Below are positions 7,141 through 14,221 of a stretch of 15,008 nucleotides of DNA, piece by piece. The notes under the pieces are model-generated. The model made no database searches. It had not been told where the DNA came from and was given only the letters and a program-made list of their open reading frames with translations. The DNA lies in contig LIBV01000013.1 in assembly GCA_001438335.1 (NCBI GenBank), positions 1 to 15,008 on the forward strand, written 5' to 3'. How positions within the stretch are numbered: position 1 is the first letter of the stretch; each line of letters begins with the position of its first letter. This stretch comes from Pelagibacteraceae bacterium BACL5 MAG-120820-bin39. GTDB taxonomy: Bacteria; Pseudomonadota; Alphaproteobacteria; Pelagibacterales; Pelagibacteraceae. The position numbers and the translations under genes were made by a program.

Positions 7141-7810
7141 ATTTATTGCACATATCTTAGTTGTAGATGATGATGATGGAATTAGGCTTTTAGTAAAAAA
7201 ATATTTAAATGAAAATAATTTTTTAGTTTCGACAGCAGATAACGCTGAAAATGCCTCTGCGAAAATCAAAGTAGTTAAATTTGATTTAATCATTCTAGAT
7301 ATAATGATGCCAGGTAAAAGTGGTTTAGAATTTATAAAAGATAATAAAAATAAACTTGATACTCCTATTATATTATTAACAGCAAAAGGTGAAGCTTCAG
7401 AAAGAATTGAGGGACTTGAAATAGGCGCTGATGATTATCTACCAAAACCTTTTGAGCCTAAAGAGCTGATACTAAGAATAAAAAATATTTTAAATAAAAC
7501 TAAAAAGAAAGATTTAAAAAGAGTAATAGAATTTGAAAATATAAAAATTGATCTTAATAAACTTTTAATATTCAAAAATAATAAAGAATTTAAAATTAAT
7601 AATACTGAAAAGACTATACTTGAAAAAATGATTAATAGTCCAGGTACCACTTTTTCAAGAGAAAGTATTGGTTCATTAATAAATTTAGATAAAGAAAGAT
7701 CAATTGATGTAATCATCACTCGTTTAAGAAAAAAAATAGAGATTGATCCAAAGAACCCAAAATATTTACAAACAATCAGAGGAGCGGGATATGTTTTATG
7801 GATTGAGTAA
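7133..7810 (+). CDS. OmpR-family response regulator
   Basis: This 225-residue two-component response regulator is a DNA-binding transcription factor switched by phosphorylation from the kinase encoded just downstream. The receiver domain (about 6-120) has the acidic pair Asp12/Asp13, the phospho-acceptor Asp56 in LDIMMPG, Thr83 in LLTAKG and Lys105 in PKPF, so it looks fully functional. A linker near 121-130 leads to an OmpR/PhoB-type winged-helix domain to the C-terminus, recognised by SIDVIITRLRKKIE and the closing IRGAGYVLW. The start ATG lies within the last codons of the marR gene, and the end overlaps the kinase start by 20 bp, so the three genes are probably translated as a coupled unit. 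The closest functional name could be OmpR or PetR; sequence alone does not decide. Confidence 0.93.
   Translation: MNKFIAHILVVDDDDGIRLLVKKYLNENNFLVSTADNAENASAKIKVVKFDLIILDIMMPGKSGLEFIKDNKNKLDTPIILLTAKGEASERIEGLEIGADDYLPKPFEPKELILRIKNILNKTKKKDLKRVIEFENIKIDLNKLLIFKNNKEFKINNTEKTILEKMINSPGTTFSRESIGSLINLDKERSIDVIITRLRKKIEIDPKNPKYLQTIRGAGYVLWIE
7778..7784 (+). promoter_or_regulatory. Strong ribosome binding site for the histidine kinase gene
   Basis: AGAGGAG ends six bases before the ATG at 7791. It is one of the few clear Shine-Dalgarno sequences in the window and decides between the two possible in-frame starts of the kinase gene (7743 or 7791). It lies inside the coding sequence of the response regulator. 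Confidence 0.75.
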
Positions 7811-9110
7811 ATTTATAAAAAATTTACTTCCCAAGAGATTATTTTATAGAGCTTTATTAATAGTAGCAGTTCCAGTTATTGTTCTTCAATTAGTGGTCAC
7901 GGTAGTATTTTTTGACAGTCTTTGGATAAAAACTAATAAAGGAATGACGAGAGCGCTAGTAAATGAGATTAGCACATTTGTTAAAGTTTATGATCAAGAA
8001 AAATTTAATAAAAATGATCTAACAAATCTTTTCTCTTCCTACCTAGATTTAAATATTGAATTAATTCAAAACGAAAAAATTCAAAATGAATACTCGAAGC
8101 GCTGGTTTAGTCCAATAGACAGAAGCCTAAGAAGAGAATTGAAAGATAAATTTGGTTTTGGAAGATTCTGGTTTAACACCACAAATTACAAAGAACTTAT
8201 TGATATAAGAATTCAATATGAAAATGGTTATTTTAAATTTTTAATTCATAAAGATAGAGTAACCAGCTCTACAGCAAGAATTTTTGCCTTATGGATTACG
8301 GTACCAGCAATCATAATGGTTATTATATCCTTAATATTTTTAAAAAACCAAACAAGACCAATTACTAATCTGGCTCGAGCAGCTGAAAAATTTGGAAAAG
8401 GAGAAGAGATAGAAGAATTTAAACCCTCAGGGGCATCAGAAATTAGACAAGCTGGATATGAATTTGATAAAATGAGAAAAAGAATTATTAGACACTTAAA
8501 TCAAAGATCTGAAATGCTTTCAGGGATAAGTCATGATTTAAGAACCCCTCTAACTAGAATGAAGCTTCAATTGGCTTTTATTAAAGACAATGAATTATCT
8601 AAAAAATTATCAGAAGATATTAATGAAATGGAAAAAATGCTTAATGAATATTTGCAGTTTACAAGTTCCTCTTATCAAGAAAAAGATGAAATTTTTGATC
8701 TGTCAGAACTCATAGATGATATTATTCAAAAATATAATAATGAAAATATATCAAAAAATTTAATTCCAAGAGTTTATTTAAATGGAAGAAAAAATTTAAT
8801 CAAAAGATGTATAAATAACTTAATAGATAATTCAATTAAGTATGCAAAAAAAATTAAAATAGAATTATCCAAAAAAGAAAACGGTCTCTTCTTCAAAATT
8901 GATGATGATGGACCTGGAATACCTAAAAGTGAGTATGACAATGTATTTAAGCCTTTTTATAAAATTGATAAAAGCAGAGCAGATGCAAAAGCTAGTGTTG
9001 GTTTAGGTTTATCAATTGCCTCAGATATCATAAGATCTCATGGAGGAAATATAAAACTAGAAAAATCTAAGATGAAAGGACTTAGTGTTAAGATCTTTTT
9101 ACCCGTTTAG
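7791..9110 (+). CDS. EnvZ-like sensor histidine kinase
   Basis: This 439-residue inner-membrane histidine kinase is the partner of the preceding response regulator. Order of parts: transmembrane helix 1 near 20-42, a periplasmic region of about 120 residues, transmembrane helix 2 near 164-185, a HAMP linker near 186-238, the dimerisation/phospho-acceptor helix with SGISHDLRTPLTR (His248), and the ATPase domain with N-box NNLIDNSIKYAK near 340-351, G1 DDDGPGIP from 371 and G2 GLGLSIA near 404-410. Size and layout match EnvZ (450 residues, His243 in E. coli). The start at 7791 is supported by AGAGGAG at 7778-7784, six bases upstream. A longer in-frame reading from 7743 lies inside the regulator gene and lacks that support. 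The stimulus is unknown. The last 23 bp overlap the convergent ubiK-like gene. Confidence 0.93.
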   Translation: MFYGLSKFIKNLLPKRLFYRALLIVAVPVIVLQLVVTVVFFDSLWIKTNKGMTRALVNEISTFVKVYDQEKFNKNDLTNLFSSYLDLNIELIQNEKIQNEYSKRWFSPIDRSLRRELKDKFGFGRFWFNTTNYKELIDIRIQYENGYFKFLIHKDRVTSSTARIFALWITVPAIIMVIISLIFLKNQTRPITNLARAAEKFGKGEEIEEFKPSGASEIRQAGYEFDKMRKRIIRHLNQRSEMLSGISHDLRTPLTRMKLQLAFIKDNELSKKLSEDINEMEKMLNEYLQFTSSSYQEKDEIFDLSELIDDIIQKYNNENISKNLIPRVYLNGRKNLIKRCINNLIDNSIKYAKKIKIELSKKENGLFFKIDDDGPGIPKSEYDNVFKPFYKIDKSRADAKASVGLGLSIASDIIRSHGGNIKLEKSKMKGLSVKIFLPV

Positions 9111-9360
9111 AATTTTTTTTCTTTTTAATATTCATTTTTTCTATAATTTTTTCTAAATTTTCAACTCTTTTAGAAAGTATATCAAATTCATCTTTACTTG
9201 TTAATTTCATCTTAAATACTATCTCATCTCTTTTTGATTTTAAGATATTTAACAATTCAGTACCCACATCTTTAGATGACATAAGGCCTTGTTCAACCAA
9301 CTTTGCAAGTTTATCAATTACAAATTTTGAGTTTTTCATATATTTATTTATAAACTTCAT
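9088..9360 (-). CDS. UbiK/BMFP-family small coiled-coil protein
   Basis: This 90-residue protein resembles the accessory-factor UbiK family (formerly YqiC/BMFP, membrane fusogenic activity). It has an N-terminal amphipathic stretch, KFVIDKLAKLVEQGL near 12-26, then a conserved-looking middle, a C-terminal coiled coil with the family's typical MKLTSKDEFDILSKRVENLEKI segmentation from 51, and a Lys/Arg-rich tail. In gammaproteobacteria UbiK helps ubiquinone biosynthesis enzymes work efficiently. An equivalent role here is inferred. The position next to and divergent from lgt is, as I recall, common in alphaproteobacteria. Start is uncertain: Met1 at 9360 or Met8 at 9339, the latter leaving more room for a promoter. 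The 3' end overlaps the kinase gene by 23 bp on the opposite strand. Confidence 0.75.
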   Translation of the reverse strand: MKFINKYMKNSKFVIDKLAKLVEQGLMSSKDVGTELLNILKSKRDEIVFKMKLTSKDEFDILSKRVENLEKIIEKMNIKKKKNSKRVKRS

Positions 9361-9383
9361 GTACTTTATAAGTATTATTTAAA

Positions 9384-10166
9384 ATGTTCATTAATAATTT
9401 TGACCCAGTTGCTTTTCAATTATTTTCACTTGAGATACGATGGTATTCTCTTGCATATATTGTTGGTATTTTAATTGGCTGGATATTAAGCAAAAAAATT
9501 TTTTTAACTAATCAGCAAGTAAATGTAAAATTTGATGATTATATTACTTATTTAATCTTAGGAATAATTATTGGTGGAAGACTGGGTTATGTTTTTATTT
9601 ATAATTTTGATTACTATCTAGTTAACCTTACTGACATTCTAAAGATCTGGGAAGGAGGCATGTCTTTTCATGGTGCTGTGGCAGGCATTATAATATCAAG
9701 CTTAATATTTGGTAAAATAAATAACGATAATTCTTTTTATTATATGGATGTTGTGGCGCTTGTAGCTCCAATAGGTATTTTCTTTGGAAGAATTGCAAAT
9801 TTTTTAAACTCAGAACTTTATGGCACTACAACAAGTGTCCCTTGGGCAGTTAAATTTATTCAAATAGATAATTTAAGCAGACATCCATCTCAACTTTATG
9901 AGGCTTTTTTTGAAGGTATAGTATTGTTTGTAATTCTTTTATACTTTTACAAAAAACAATATTTGAAGATACCTGGAAAAATCTCTGGATTTTTTTTATT
10001 TTTCTACTCAATATTTAGATTTATATTAGAATTTTTTAGGGCTCCAGACACCCAACTAGGATATTTAATATTTGGTTTTACTATGGGACAAATAATTAGC
10101 ATTATCTTTATAATAGTTGGATTGAGTTTAATATTATTCAAAAATGAAATTATCCAACAAAGATAG
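9384..10166 (+). CDS. lgt: Prolipoprotein diacylglyceryl transferase
   Basis: Lgt moves the diacylglyceryl group of phosphatidylglycerol to the lipobox Cys of prolipoproteins, the first step of lipoprotein maturation in the inner membrane. The 260-residue polytopic protein contains RWYSLAYIVGILIGW at 19-33, GGRLGYV at 64-70, WEGGMSFHGAVAG at 89-101 with His96 (E. coli His103), the Lgt signature GRIANFLNSELYG at 135-147 with Arg136 (E. coli Arg143), and RHPSQLYEAFFEG at 166-178. FRFILEFFRAPD near the C-terminus holds the last conserved Arg cluster. It starts 23 bp from the divergent ubiK-like gene, so its promoter must be very compact or lie within that gene. Its substrate, phosphatidylglycerol, is the product of the pathway that includes pgsA in the same window. 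It overlaps midA by 23 bp. Confidence 0.97.
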   Translation: MFINNFDPVAFQLFSLEIRWYSLAYIVGILIGWILSKKIFLTNQQVNVKFDDYITYLILGIIIGGRLGYVFIYNFDYYLVNLTDILKIWEGGMSFHGAVAGIIISSLIFGKINNDNSFYYMDVVALVAPIGIFFGRIANFLNSELYGTTTSVPWAVKFIQIDNLSRHPSQLYEAFFEGIVLFVILLYFYKKQYLKIPGKISGFFLFFYSIFRFILEFFRAPDTQLGYLIFGFTMGQIISIIFIIVGLSLILFKNEIIQQR

Positions 10167-11190
10167 TGTCCCTCTAGATAAATTCATTGATTACGCTCTT
10201 TATGATAAAGAGATCGGATATTATATGAGCCATAATCCCTTTGGTAGTAAGGGGGACTTTGTAACTGCTCCCAACATATCAAGACTTTTTTCTGAAATTA
10301 TGGGTATATGGATTATTACATTTTGGCAAAGTATAGGAAGCCCAAAAAAGTTTAATCTAATTGAGCTAGGAGCTGGCAATGGTGAAATGATGAAAGTTTT
10401 GATTGAAACTTTTAGGAATTTCCCTGACTTTTTGAAATCATGCCAAATAATAATTCATGAAAAAAGCAAATATTTAATTGAACTTCAAAAAAAGAGAATA
10501 AATTTTAATAATATAATCTGGACAAAGGATATTAAAAAAATAAATAAACTTCCTTCTATATTTATTGCAAACGAATTTTTTGATGCGTTACCAATTAAGC
10601 AATTTATTAAAAAAAATCAAAATTGGTTTGAAAGACATGTTAATATTAAAAACCATAACAATTTTGAATTTATTGATAAAAAATTCAATATGAAAAATTT
10701 TGAAAAAAAAATTCAATTTAATATATCAAGAAATCAAATGATTATTGAGTACTCTCCTGATGCTATAAAATATCTAAAATCAATCTCAAATATCATAAAA
10801 AAAAATAATGGTGGATTGTTAATTATAGATTATGGATACAATGAGACTAAAATGAAAAATACCTTGCAAGCTATTTCAAATCATAAATATGTTAATATTT
10901 TAGAGAATATCGGAAAAGCAGATATCACTTATAATCTTAATTTTAATTTTATTAAAAAATTAATTAATAATATAAAAAATTTAAACACCATAATGACAAA
11001 TCAAAAGAAATTTCTTACTAATATGGGTATTCTAAAAAGAGCTGAGATTATTGGTAAAAAAGAAACTTTTTCAAAAAAGGCAGATATTTTTTATAGATTA
11101 AAAAGATTGATTCATGATAGTGAGATGGGCAATCTTTTTAAAGTTATGTTAATTAAAAATGTAAATAATAAATTTAAAACTGGATTTTAA
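10144..11190 (+). CDS. MidA/NDUFAF7-family SAM-dependent methyltransferase
   Basis: This 348-residue class I methyltransferase belongs to the COG1565 family, whose mitochondrial member NDUFAF7 (MidA) methylates an Arg of the NDUFS2 subunit during complex I assembly. Visible family features: an N-terminal region LDKFIDYALYDKEIGYYM at 11-28, GDFVTAPNISRLFSEIMGIW at 37-56, the SAM-binding glycine motif IELGAGNGEMM at 73-83, ANEFFDALPIKQF at 142-154, a later strand LLIIDYGY, and LQAISNHKYVNILENIGKAD, which leads into the family's DIT segment. A role in complex I maturation is inferred from the family. The start overlaps lgt by 23 bp. The C-terminus is very rich in Lys and Asn. The TAA stop is followed at once, in the same frame, by the TTG start of pgeF. 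Confidence 0.9.
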   Translation: MKLSNKDSVPLDKFIDYALYDKEIGYYMSHNPFGSKGDFVTAPNISRLFSEIMGIWIITFWQSIGSPKKFNLIELGAGNGEMMKVLIETFRNFPDFLKSCQIIIHEKSKYLIELQKKRINFNNIIWTKDIKKINKLPSIFIANEFFDALPIKQFIKKNQNWFERHVNIKNHNNFEFIDKKFNMKNFEKKIQFNISRNQMIIEYSPDAIKYLKSISNIIKKNNGGLLIIDYGYNETKMKNTLQAISNHKYVNILENIGKADITYNLNFNFIKKLINNIKNLNTIMTNQKKFLTNMGILKRAEIIGKKETFSKKADIFYRLKRLIHDSEMGNLFKVMLIKNVNNKFKTGF

Positions 11191-11952
11191 TTGATTTCCT
11201 CAAAAAAACTCTCCAAATTTAAGAATATCCGCCATGCTTTTTTTAATGCTAATGGAGGAAAATCGAAAGGTATTTATAAAAGTTTAAATTGTGGGCCCGG
11301 TTCTAAGGATAAGCCAAACTTTGTTAAACAAAATTTAGAAATTGTAAAAAAAAAAATTGGAAAAACACCAAATAATATTTTCTTGCTTCATCAAATTCAT
11401 AGTAGCAAAATAATTTATGTTCATAAAAATTATAAATTCTCAAAACAAAGACCAAAAGCAGATGCTATTATTACTAATCAAAAAAAACTCCCTATTGCAG
11501 TATTAACTGCGGATTGTGCTCCATTATTGTTATTTGATGATGAGAAAAAAATAATTGCTGCTATCCATGCTGGATGGAAGGGAGCTTATAAAGGAATAAT
11601 AAATAAAGTAATAAAATTCATGAAAAAAAAAGGATGTATGACAAAAAATATAACTGCTGCAATTGGGCCAACAATAAGCTTCAAAAACTATGAAATAAGA
11701 GAAGATTTCAAATCTAAATTTTTAAAAAAAAATCAGAATAATAAAGTTTTTTTTAAAAATTCTAAAGGCAAGATGTATTTTAATTTGTCAAAATATATAC
11801 TTAAAGAACTAAAAGATAATAAAATTAGAAACATTGATATAATAAATAAAGATACTTTTAATGTTAATAATAATTTTTTTAGTGCAAGAAGAGCTTTAAG
11901 TCTTAGTCAAAATGATTATGGTAGAAATATTTCAATAATTATGATTAATTAG
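11191..11952 (+). CDS. pgeF: Peptidoglycan editing factor (YfiH/laccase-domain family)
   Basis: PgeF/YfiH prevents wrongly built peptidoglycan precursors (L-Ser in place of L-Ala) from accumulating. Other members have purine nucleoside phosphorylase or deaminase activity. The 253-residue protein has the family's metal-site residues: His70 in LLHQIHSSK, Cys109 in AVLTADCAP and His126 in IAAIHAGWKGAYKG, plus AAIGPTIS. The segment FFSARRA near the C-terminus stands where relatives usually read FFSYRR. The start must be a non-ATG codon: the preceding in-frame codon is the midA stop, and the next in-frame Met is deep inside the protein, beyond the catalytic residues. TTG at 11191 is the best choice, which makes the two genes abut with zero bases between. 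lgt-midA-pgeF is a conserved alphaproteobacterial order. prs follows after 8 bp. Confidence 0.93.
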   Translation: MISSKKLSKFKNIRHAFFNANGGKSKGIYKSLNCGPGSKDKPNFVKQNLEIVKKKIGKTPNNIFLLHQIHSSKIIYVHKNYKFSKQRPKADAIITNQKKLPIAVLTADCAPLLLFDDEKKIIAAIHAGWKGAYKGIINKVIKFMKKKGCMTKNITAAIGPTISFKNYEIREDFKSKFLKKNQNNKVFFKNSKGKMYFNLSKYILKELKDNKIRNIDIINKDTFNVNNNFFSARRALSLSQNDYGRNISIIMIN

Positions 11953-11960
11953 GTTACTCA

Positions 11961-12893
11961 ATGAAATTATTATCAGGAAATAGCAACAAACCTCTTAGCA
12001 AAAGTATAGCTAAATATTTAAAAAGCAAATTAGTTAATTCTAGTATAAAAAAATTTTCTGATGGAGAGATTTATGTTGAAATAAATGAAAACATTAGAGG
12101 TAACAGTATATTTATAATACAGTCCGTATCTTCACCTGCTAATGATAATTTAATGGAACTACTACTTTGTATTGATGCTTTAAAAAGATCGTCGGCAAAA
12201 AATATCACTGCGGTAATTCCTTATTTCGGATATGCAAGACAAGATAGAAAAGTTGTTCCAAGAACATCCATATCAGCAAAATTAGTTTCTAATTTAATTA
12301 CAAAAGCAGGTGCAGATAGAGTTGTAACTGTTGATTTACACGCAGGTCAAATACAAGGATTTTTTGATATTCCAGTTGATAACTTATTTGCAACACCGAT
12401 TTTTGCAAGACACGCAAAAAAAAGAATTAAAAGTAAAAATATTATATGTGTTGCTCCAGATGTTGGGGCAACTGAAAGAGCTCGTGCTTTAGGAAAACTT
12501 TTAAATGTTGGTTTAGCTATAATTGATAAGAGAAGACCAAAACCTGGGCAATCTCAGGTTATGAATATAATTGGAAATGTTAAAGGAAAAACTTGTATCA
12601 TAGTAGATGATATTATTGACTCAGGAGGAACAATTGTTAATGCGGCCCAAGCCTTAAAAGACAGAGGAGCAAAAGAAGTTTTTGTTTATATTACTCATGG
12701 GGTGCTTAGCGGTGAGGCTGTAAAAAAAATAAAAAGTTCAGTTATCAAGAATTTAGTTATTACAGACACCATTGATAATAGTGAAAAAATAAAAAGTGCT
12801 AAAAACATTGAGGTTTTGTCTATTTCAACGCTAATGGGTGAAGCAATAAAAAGAATTTCTAATTCCACATCAGTTTCAGATTTGTTTAAATAA
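11961..12893 (+). CDS. prs: Ribose-phosphate pyrophosphokinase (PRPP synthetase)
   Basis: Prs converts ribose 5-phosphate and ATP to PRPP, the precursor of purines, pyrimidines, NAD, His and Trp. The 310-residue protein is of class I length and carries KFSDGEIYVEINENIRG at 31-47, YFGYARQDRK at 88-97 (nucleotide site), VDLHAGQIQGFFDIPVDNL at 124-142 with the metal-binding His128, the flexible catalytic-loop region DKRRP at 189-193 and the PRPP-binding signature VDDIIDSGGT at 215-224. No substitutions stand out at key positions. It follows pgeF by 8 bp and precedes rplY by 46 bp. The prs-rplY-pth-ychF order is widespread in bacteria and ties nucleotide supply to translation genes. Confidence 0.98.
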   Translation: MKLLSGNSNKPLSKSIAKYLKSKLVNSSIKKFSDGEIYVEINENIRGNSIFIIQSVSSPANDNLMELLLCIDALKRSSAKNITAVIPYFGYARQDRKVVPRTSISAKLVSNLITKAGADRVVTVDLHAGQIQGFFDIPVDNLFATPIFARHAKKRIKSKNIICVAPDVGATERARALGKLLNVGLAIIDKRRPKPGQSQVMNIIGNVKGKTCIIVDDIIDSGGTIVNAAQALKDRGAKEVFVYITHGVLSGEAVKKIKSSVIKNLVITDTIDNSEKIKSAKNIEVLSISTLMGEAIKRISNSTSVSDLFK

Positions 12894-12939
12894 TTACCTT
12901 GAGTTATTTAAGAACTTGGGCTAAAAACCCTTGATTTTT
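12894..12939 (+). promoter_or_regulatory. prs-rplY intergenic leader
   Basis: This 46-bp gap is one of the few in the window. It holds a weak promoter-like pair, TTGAGT at 12899-12904 and TAAAAA at 12922-12927 with 17 bases between, each matching consensus at 4 of 6. A 5-bp stem CTTGA/TTAAG (12898-12902 with 12908-12912, one G-U pair) overlaps it. Neither is strong. There is no U-run after the stem, so it is not an intrinsic terminator. I recognise no known ribosomal-protein leader. Confidence 0.25.
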
Positions 12940-13623
12940 ATGAATTCATTAGAAGCACAGATTAGAACTGACATTACCAAAGGAGAGCTTAATGCTCTTA
13001 GATTAAATGGAAATATTCCAGCTATCGTTTATGGCGGTAAGGAAGAAAATGTAAAAATTTCCATATCAAAAAAATTACTTAAAATTCTAATAGAAAAAGA
13101 AAATTTCTTATCAAATATAGTGACATTGAATGTGAATGGTACACCACAAAATGTGTTACCAAGAGAAATTACATATCATGTTTTGACTGATGAGCCAATC
13201 CATGTTGACTTTTTAAGAGTTGTTCCTGGTGTAAAAATTAGAATAGAAGTTCCAGTTAATTTTATCAATCATGACAAATCTCCAGGACTAAAAAGAGGTG
13301 GAGTTTTAAACATAGTTAGACGTAAGGTAGAATTAAGATGTCCAAGTGAAAAAATACCTGGAAATATTACCTTAGATTTAGATGGAATTGATATAGGTGA
13401 AAGTTTTAAAATTTCTTCAGTTAAATTAGAACAAGACGTTGTGCCTACAATTCTAGGAAGAGACTTTGTAATTGCAACTTTAGCTGCACCAACTGTTATG
13501 AAAGAACCTGAAAAACCAGCTGAGGCAGAAGCTGCAGCGGCAACTGATGATGCGGCTGTTGAAGGTGAAAAAGCTGAAAATGCTGAAGGCGAAGATAAAA
13601 AAGCTGCAGTAGAAAAAAAATAA
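12940..13623 (+). CDS. rplY: Large subunit ribosomal protein L25 (CTC/TL5 form)
   Basis: This 227-residue long-form L25 (general stress protein CTC) binds 5S rRNA at the central protuberance of the 50S subunit. The N-terminal L25 domain covers about 1-92 (MNSLEAQIRTDITKGELNALRLNGNIPAIVYGG region; HVDFLRV at 88-94). The TL5-type beta domain covers about 95-183 (VPVNFINH, GLKRGGVLNIVRRKVEL, CPSEKIPGNITLDL). Residues 184-227 form a low-complexity tail rich in Ala, Glu and Lys, probably disordered. I place the start at ATG 12940; an in-frame TTG at 12931 would add only three residues and has no better ribosome site. No strong Shine-Dalgarno is visible. It sits between prs and pth, a very common arrangement for this form. 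Confidence 0.96.
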   Translation: MNSLEAQIRTDITKGELNALRLNGNIPAIVYGGKEENVKISISKKLLKILIEKENFLSNIVTLNVNGTPQNVLPREITYHVLTDEPIHVDFLRVVPGVKIRIEVPVNFINHDKSPGLKRGGVLNIVRRKVELRCPSEKIPGNITLDLDGIDIGESFKISSVKLEQDVVPTILGRDFVIATLAAPTVMKEPEKPAEAEAAAATDDAAVEGEKAENAEGEDKKAAVEKK

Positions 13624-13650
13624 TCAATTTAAATTGAAAATCTCTTTTCA
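13624..13650. repeat. Overlapping inverted repeats between rplY and pth
   Basis: The 14-base sequence 13624-13637, directly after the rplY stop, is a perfect palindrome (TCAATTT followed by its complement AAATTGA). It overlaps a second small hairpin, TGAAAA-TCTC-TTTTCA, at 13635-13650. The two share bases and could not form together. Both are A/T stems and weak in RNA. There is no terminal U-run, so I do not call a terminator. Confidence 0.3.
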
Positions 13651-13660
13651 CTAAAAAATT

Positions 13661-14221
13661 ATGTTATTATTTGTAGGTTTAGGTAATCCAACACCAGACA
13701 GTGAAAATAATAGACATAATGTAGGATTTAAAATTATTGATGCAATAAACAAAAAATTTGCACTTTCAAAACAAAAACCTAAATTTAAAGGTCTTTTAAC
13801 TACAGGAAATGTTGATAATGAGAAAGTTTATGCAATCAAACCTCTTACATTCATGAATAATTCAGGAATTTGTATAAGAGAATTAATTGAGTATTTCAAA
13901 ATTGATGCAGAAGATGTCATCGTGTTTCATGACGATCTGGATATAGAGTTTGGAAAAATTAAAGCAAAATTTGGTGGATCAAGTGCAGGTCATAATGGAA
14001 TAGAGTCTATTGATAAATTTATTGGTAAAGATTATTCCAGAGTAAGAATAGGTATTGGAAAACCCAAAGATAATATTGAAGTTGCAGATTATGTTTTGAA
14101 AGATTTTGATGAAGATGAAATACTTGGGTTAGAAAAAATTTCTAAAAATATTACAGATTCGATTTCAATACTTATCAAAAAAAAATTGGATCTATTCTCA
14201 AGTACTGTAAATAATAAATAA
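13661..14221 (+). CDS. pth: Peptidyl-tRNA hydrolase
   Basis: Pth releases the peptide from peptidyl-tRNAs that drop off the ribosome, recycling tRNA. The 186-residue protein has all core features of bacterial Pth: VGLGNPTPD at 5-13, the catalytic His19 in RHNVGF, Asn66 in TFMNNSG, Asp92 in FHDDLDIEFGK (the acidic residue that polarises the His), and GGSSAGHNG at 105-113 with the substrate-binding Asn112. SRVRIGIGKP is also present. The start is the first ATG, and the N-terminal LLFVGLGNP fits the usual start. It follows rplY by 37 bp. Its TAA stop shares one base with the ychF ATG (TAATG), a classic stop-restart junction. Confidence 0.97.
   Translation: MLLFVGLGNPTPDSENNRHNVGFKIIDAINKKFALSKQKPKFKGLLTTGNVDNEKVYAIKPLTFMNNSGICIRELIEYFKIDAEDVIVFHDDLDIEFGKIKAKFGGSSAGHNGIESIDKFIGKDYSRVRIGIGKPKDNIEVADYVLKDFDEDEILGLEKISKNITDSISILIKKKLDLFSSTVNNK

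Noticed and set aside
7435..7719. A 94-codon antisense frame in the response regulator
   Set aside because: Rich in Leu/Ile/Phe/Ser, as expected for the complement of Lys/Asn/Glu-rich coding; no start signal and no known family.
7743..7790. Longer histidine kinase start
   Set aside because: The extra 16 residues are the response regulator's C-terminal coding read in another frame; a strong AGAGGAG site supports 7791.
11343..11355. Long A-run in pgeF as a possible frameshift or slippage site
   Set aside because: The frame stays open and family motifs continue on both sides, so the gene is intact; such runs are everywhere in this AT-rich DNA.
12917..12930. GGG-loop-CCC element before rplY as a terminator
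   Set aside because: Only three G-C pairs form and the flanks do not pair; there is no adequate stem, and translation of rplY starts 10 bases later.
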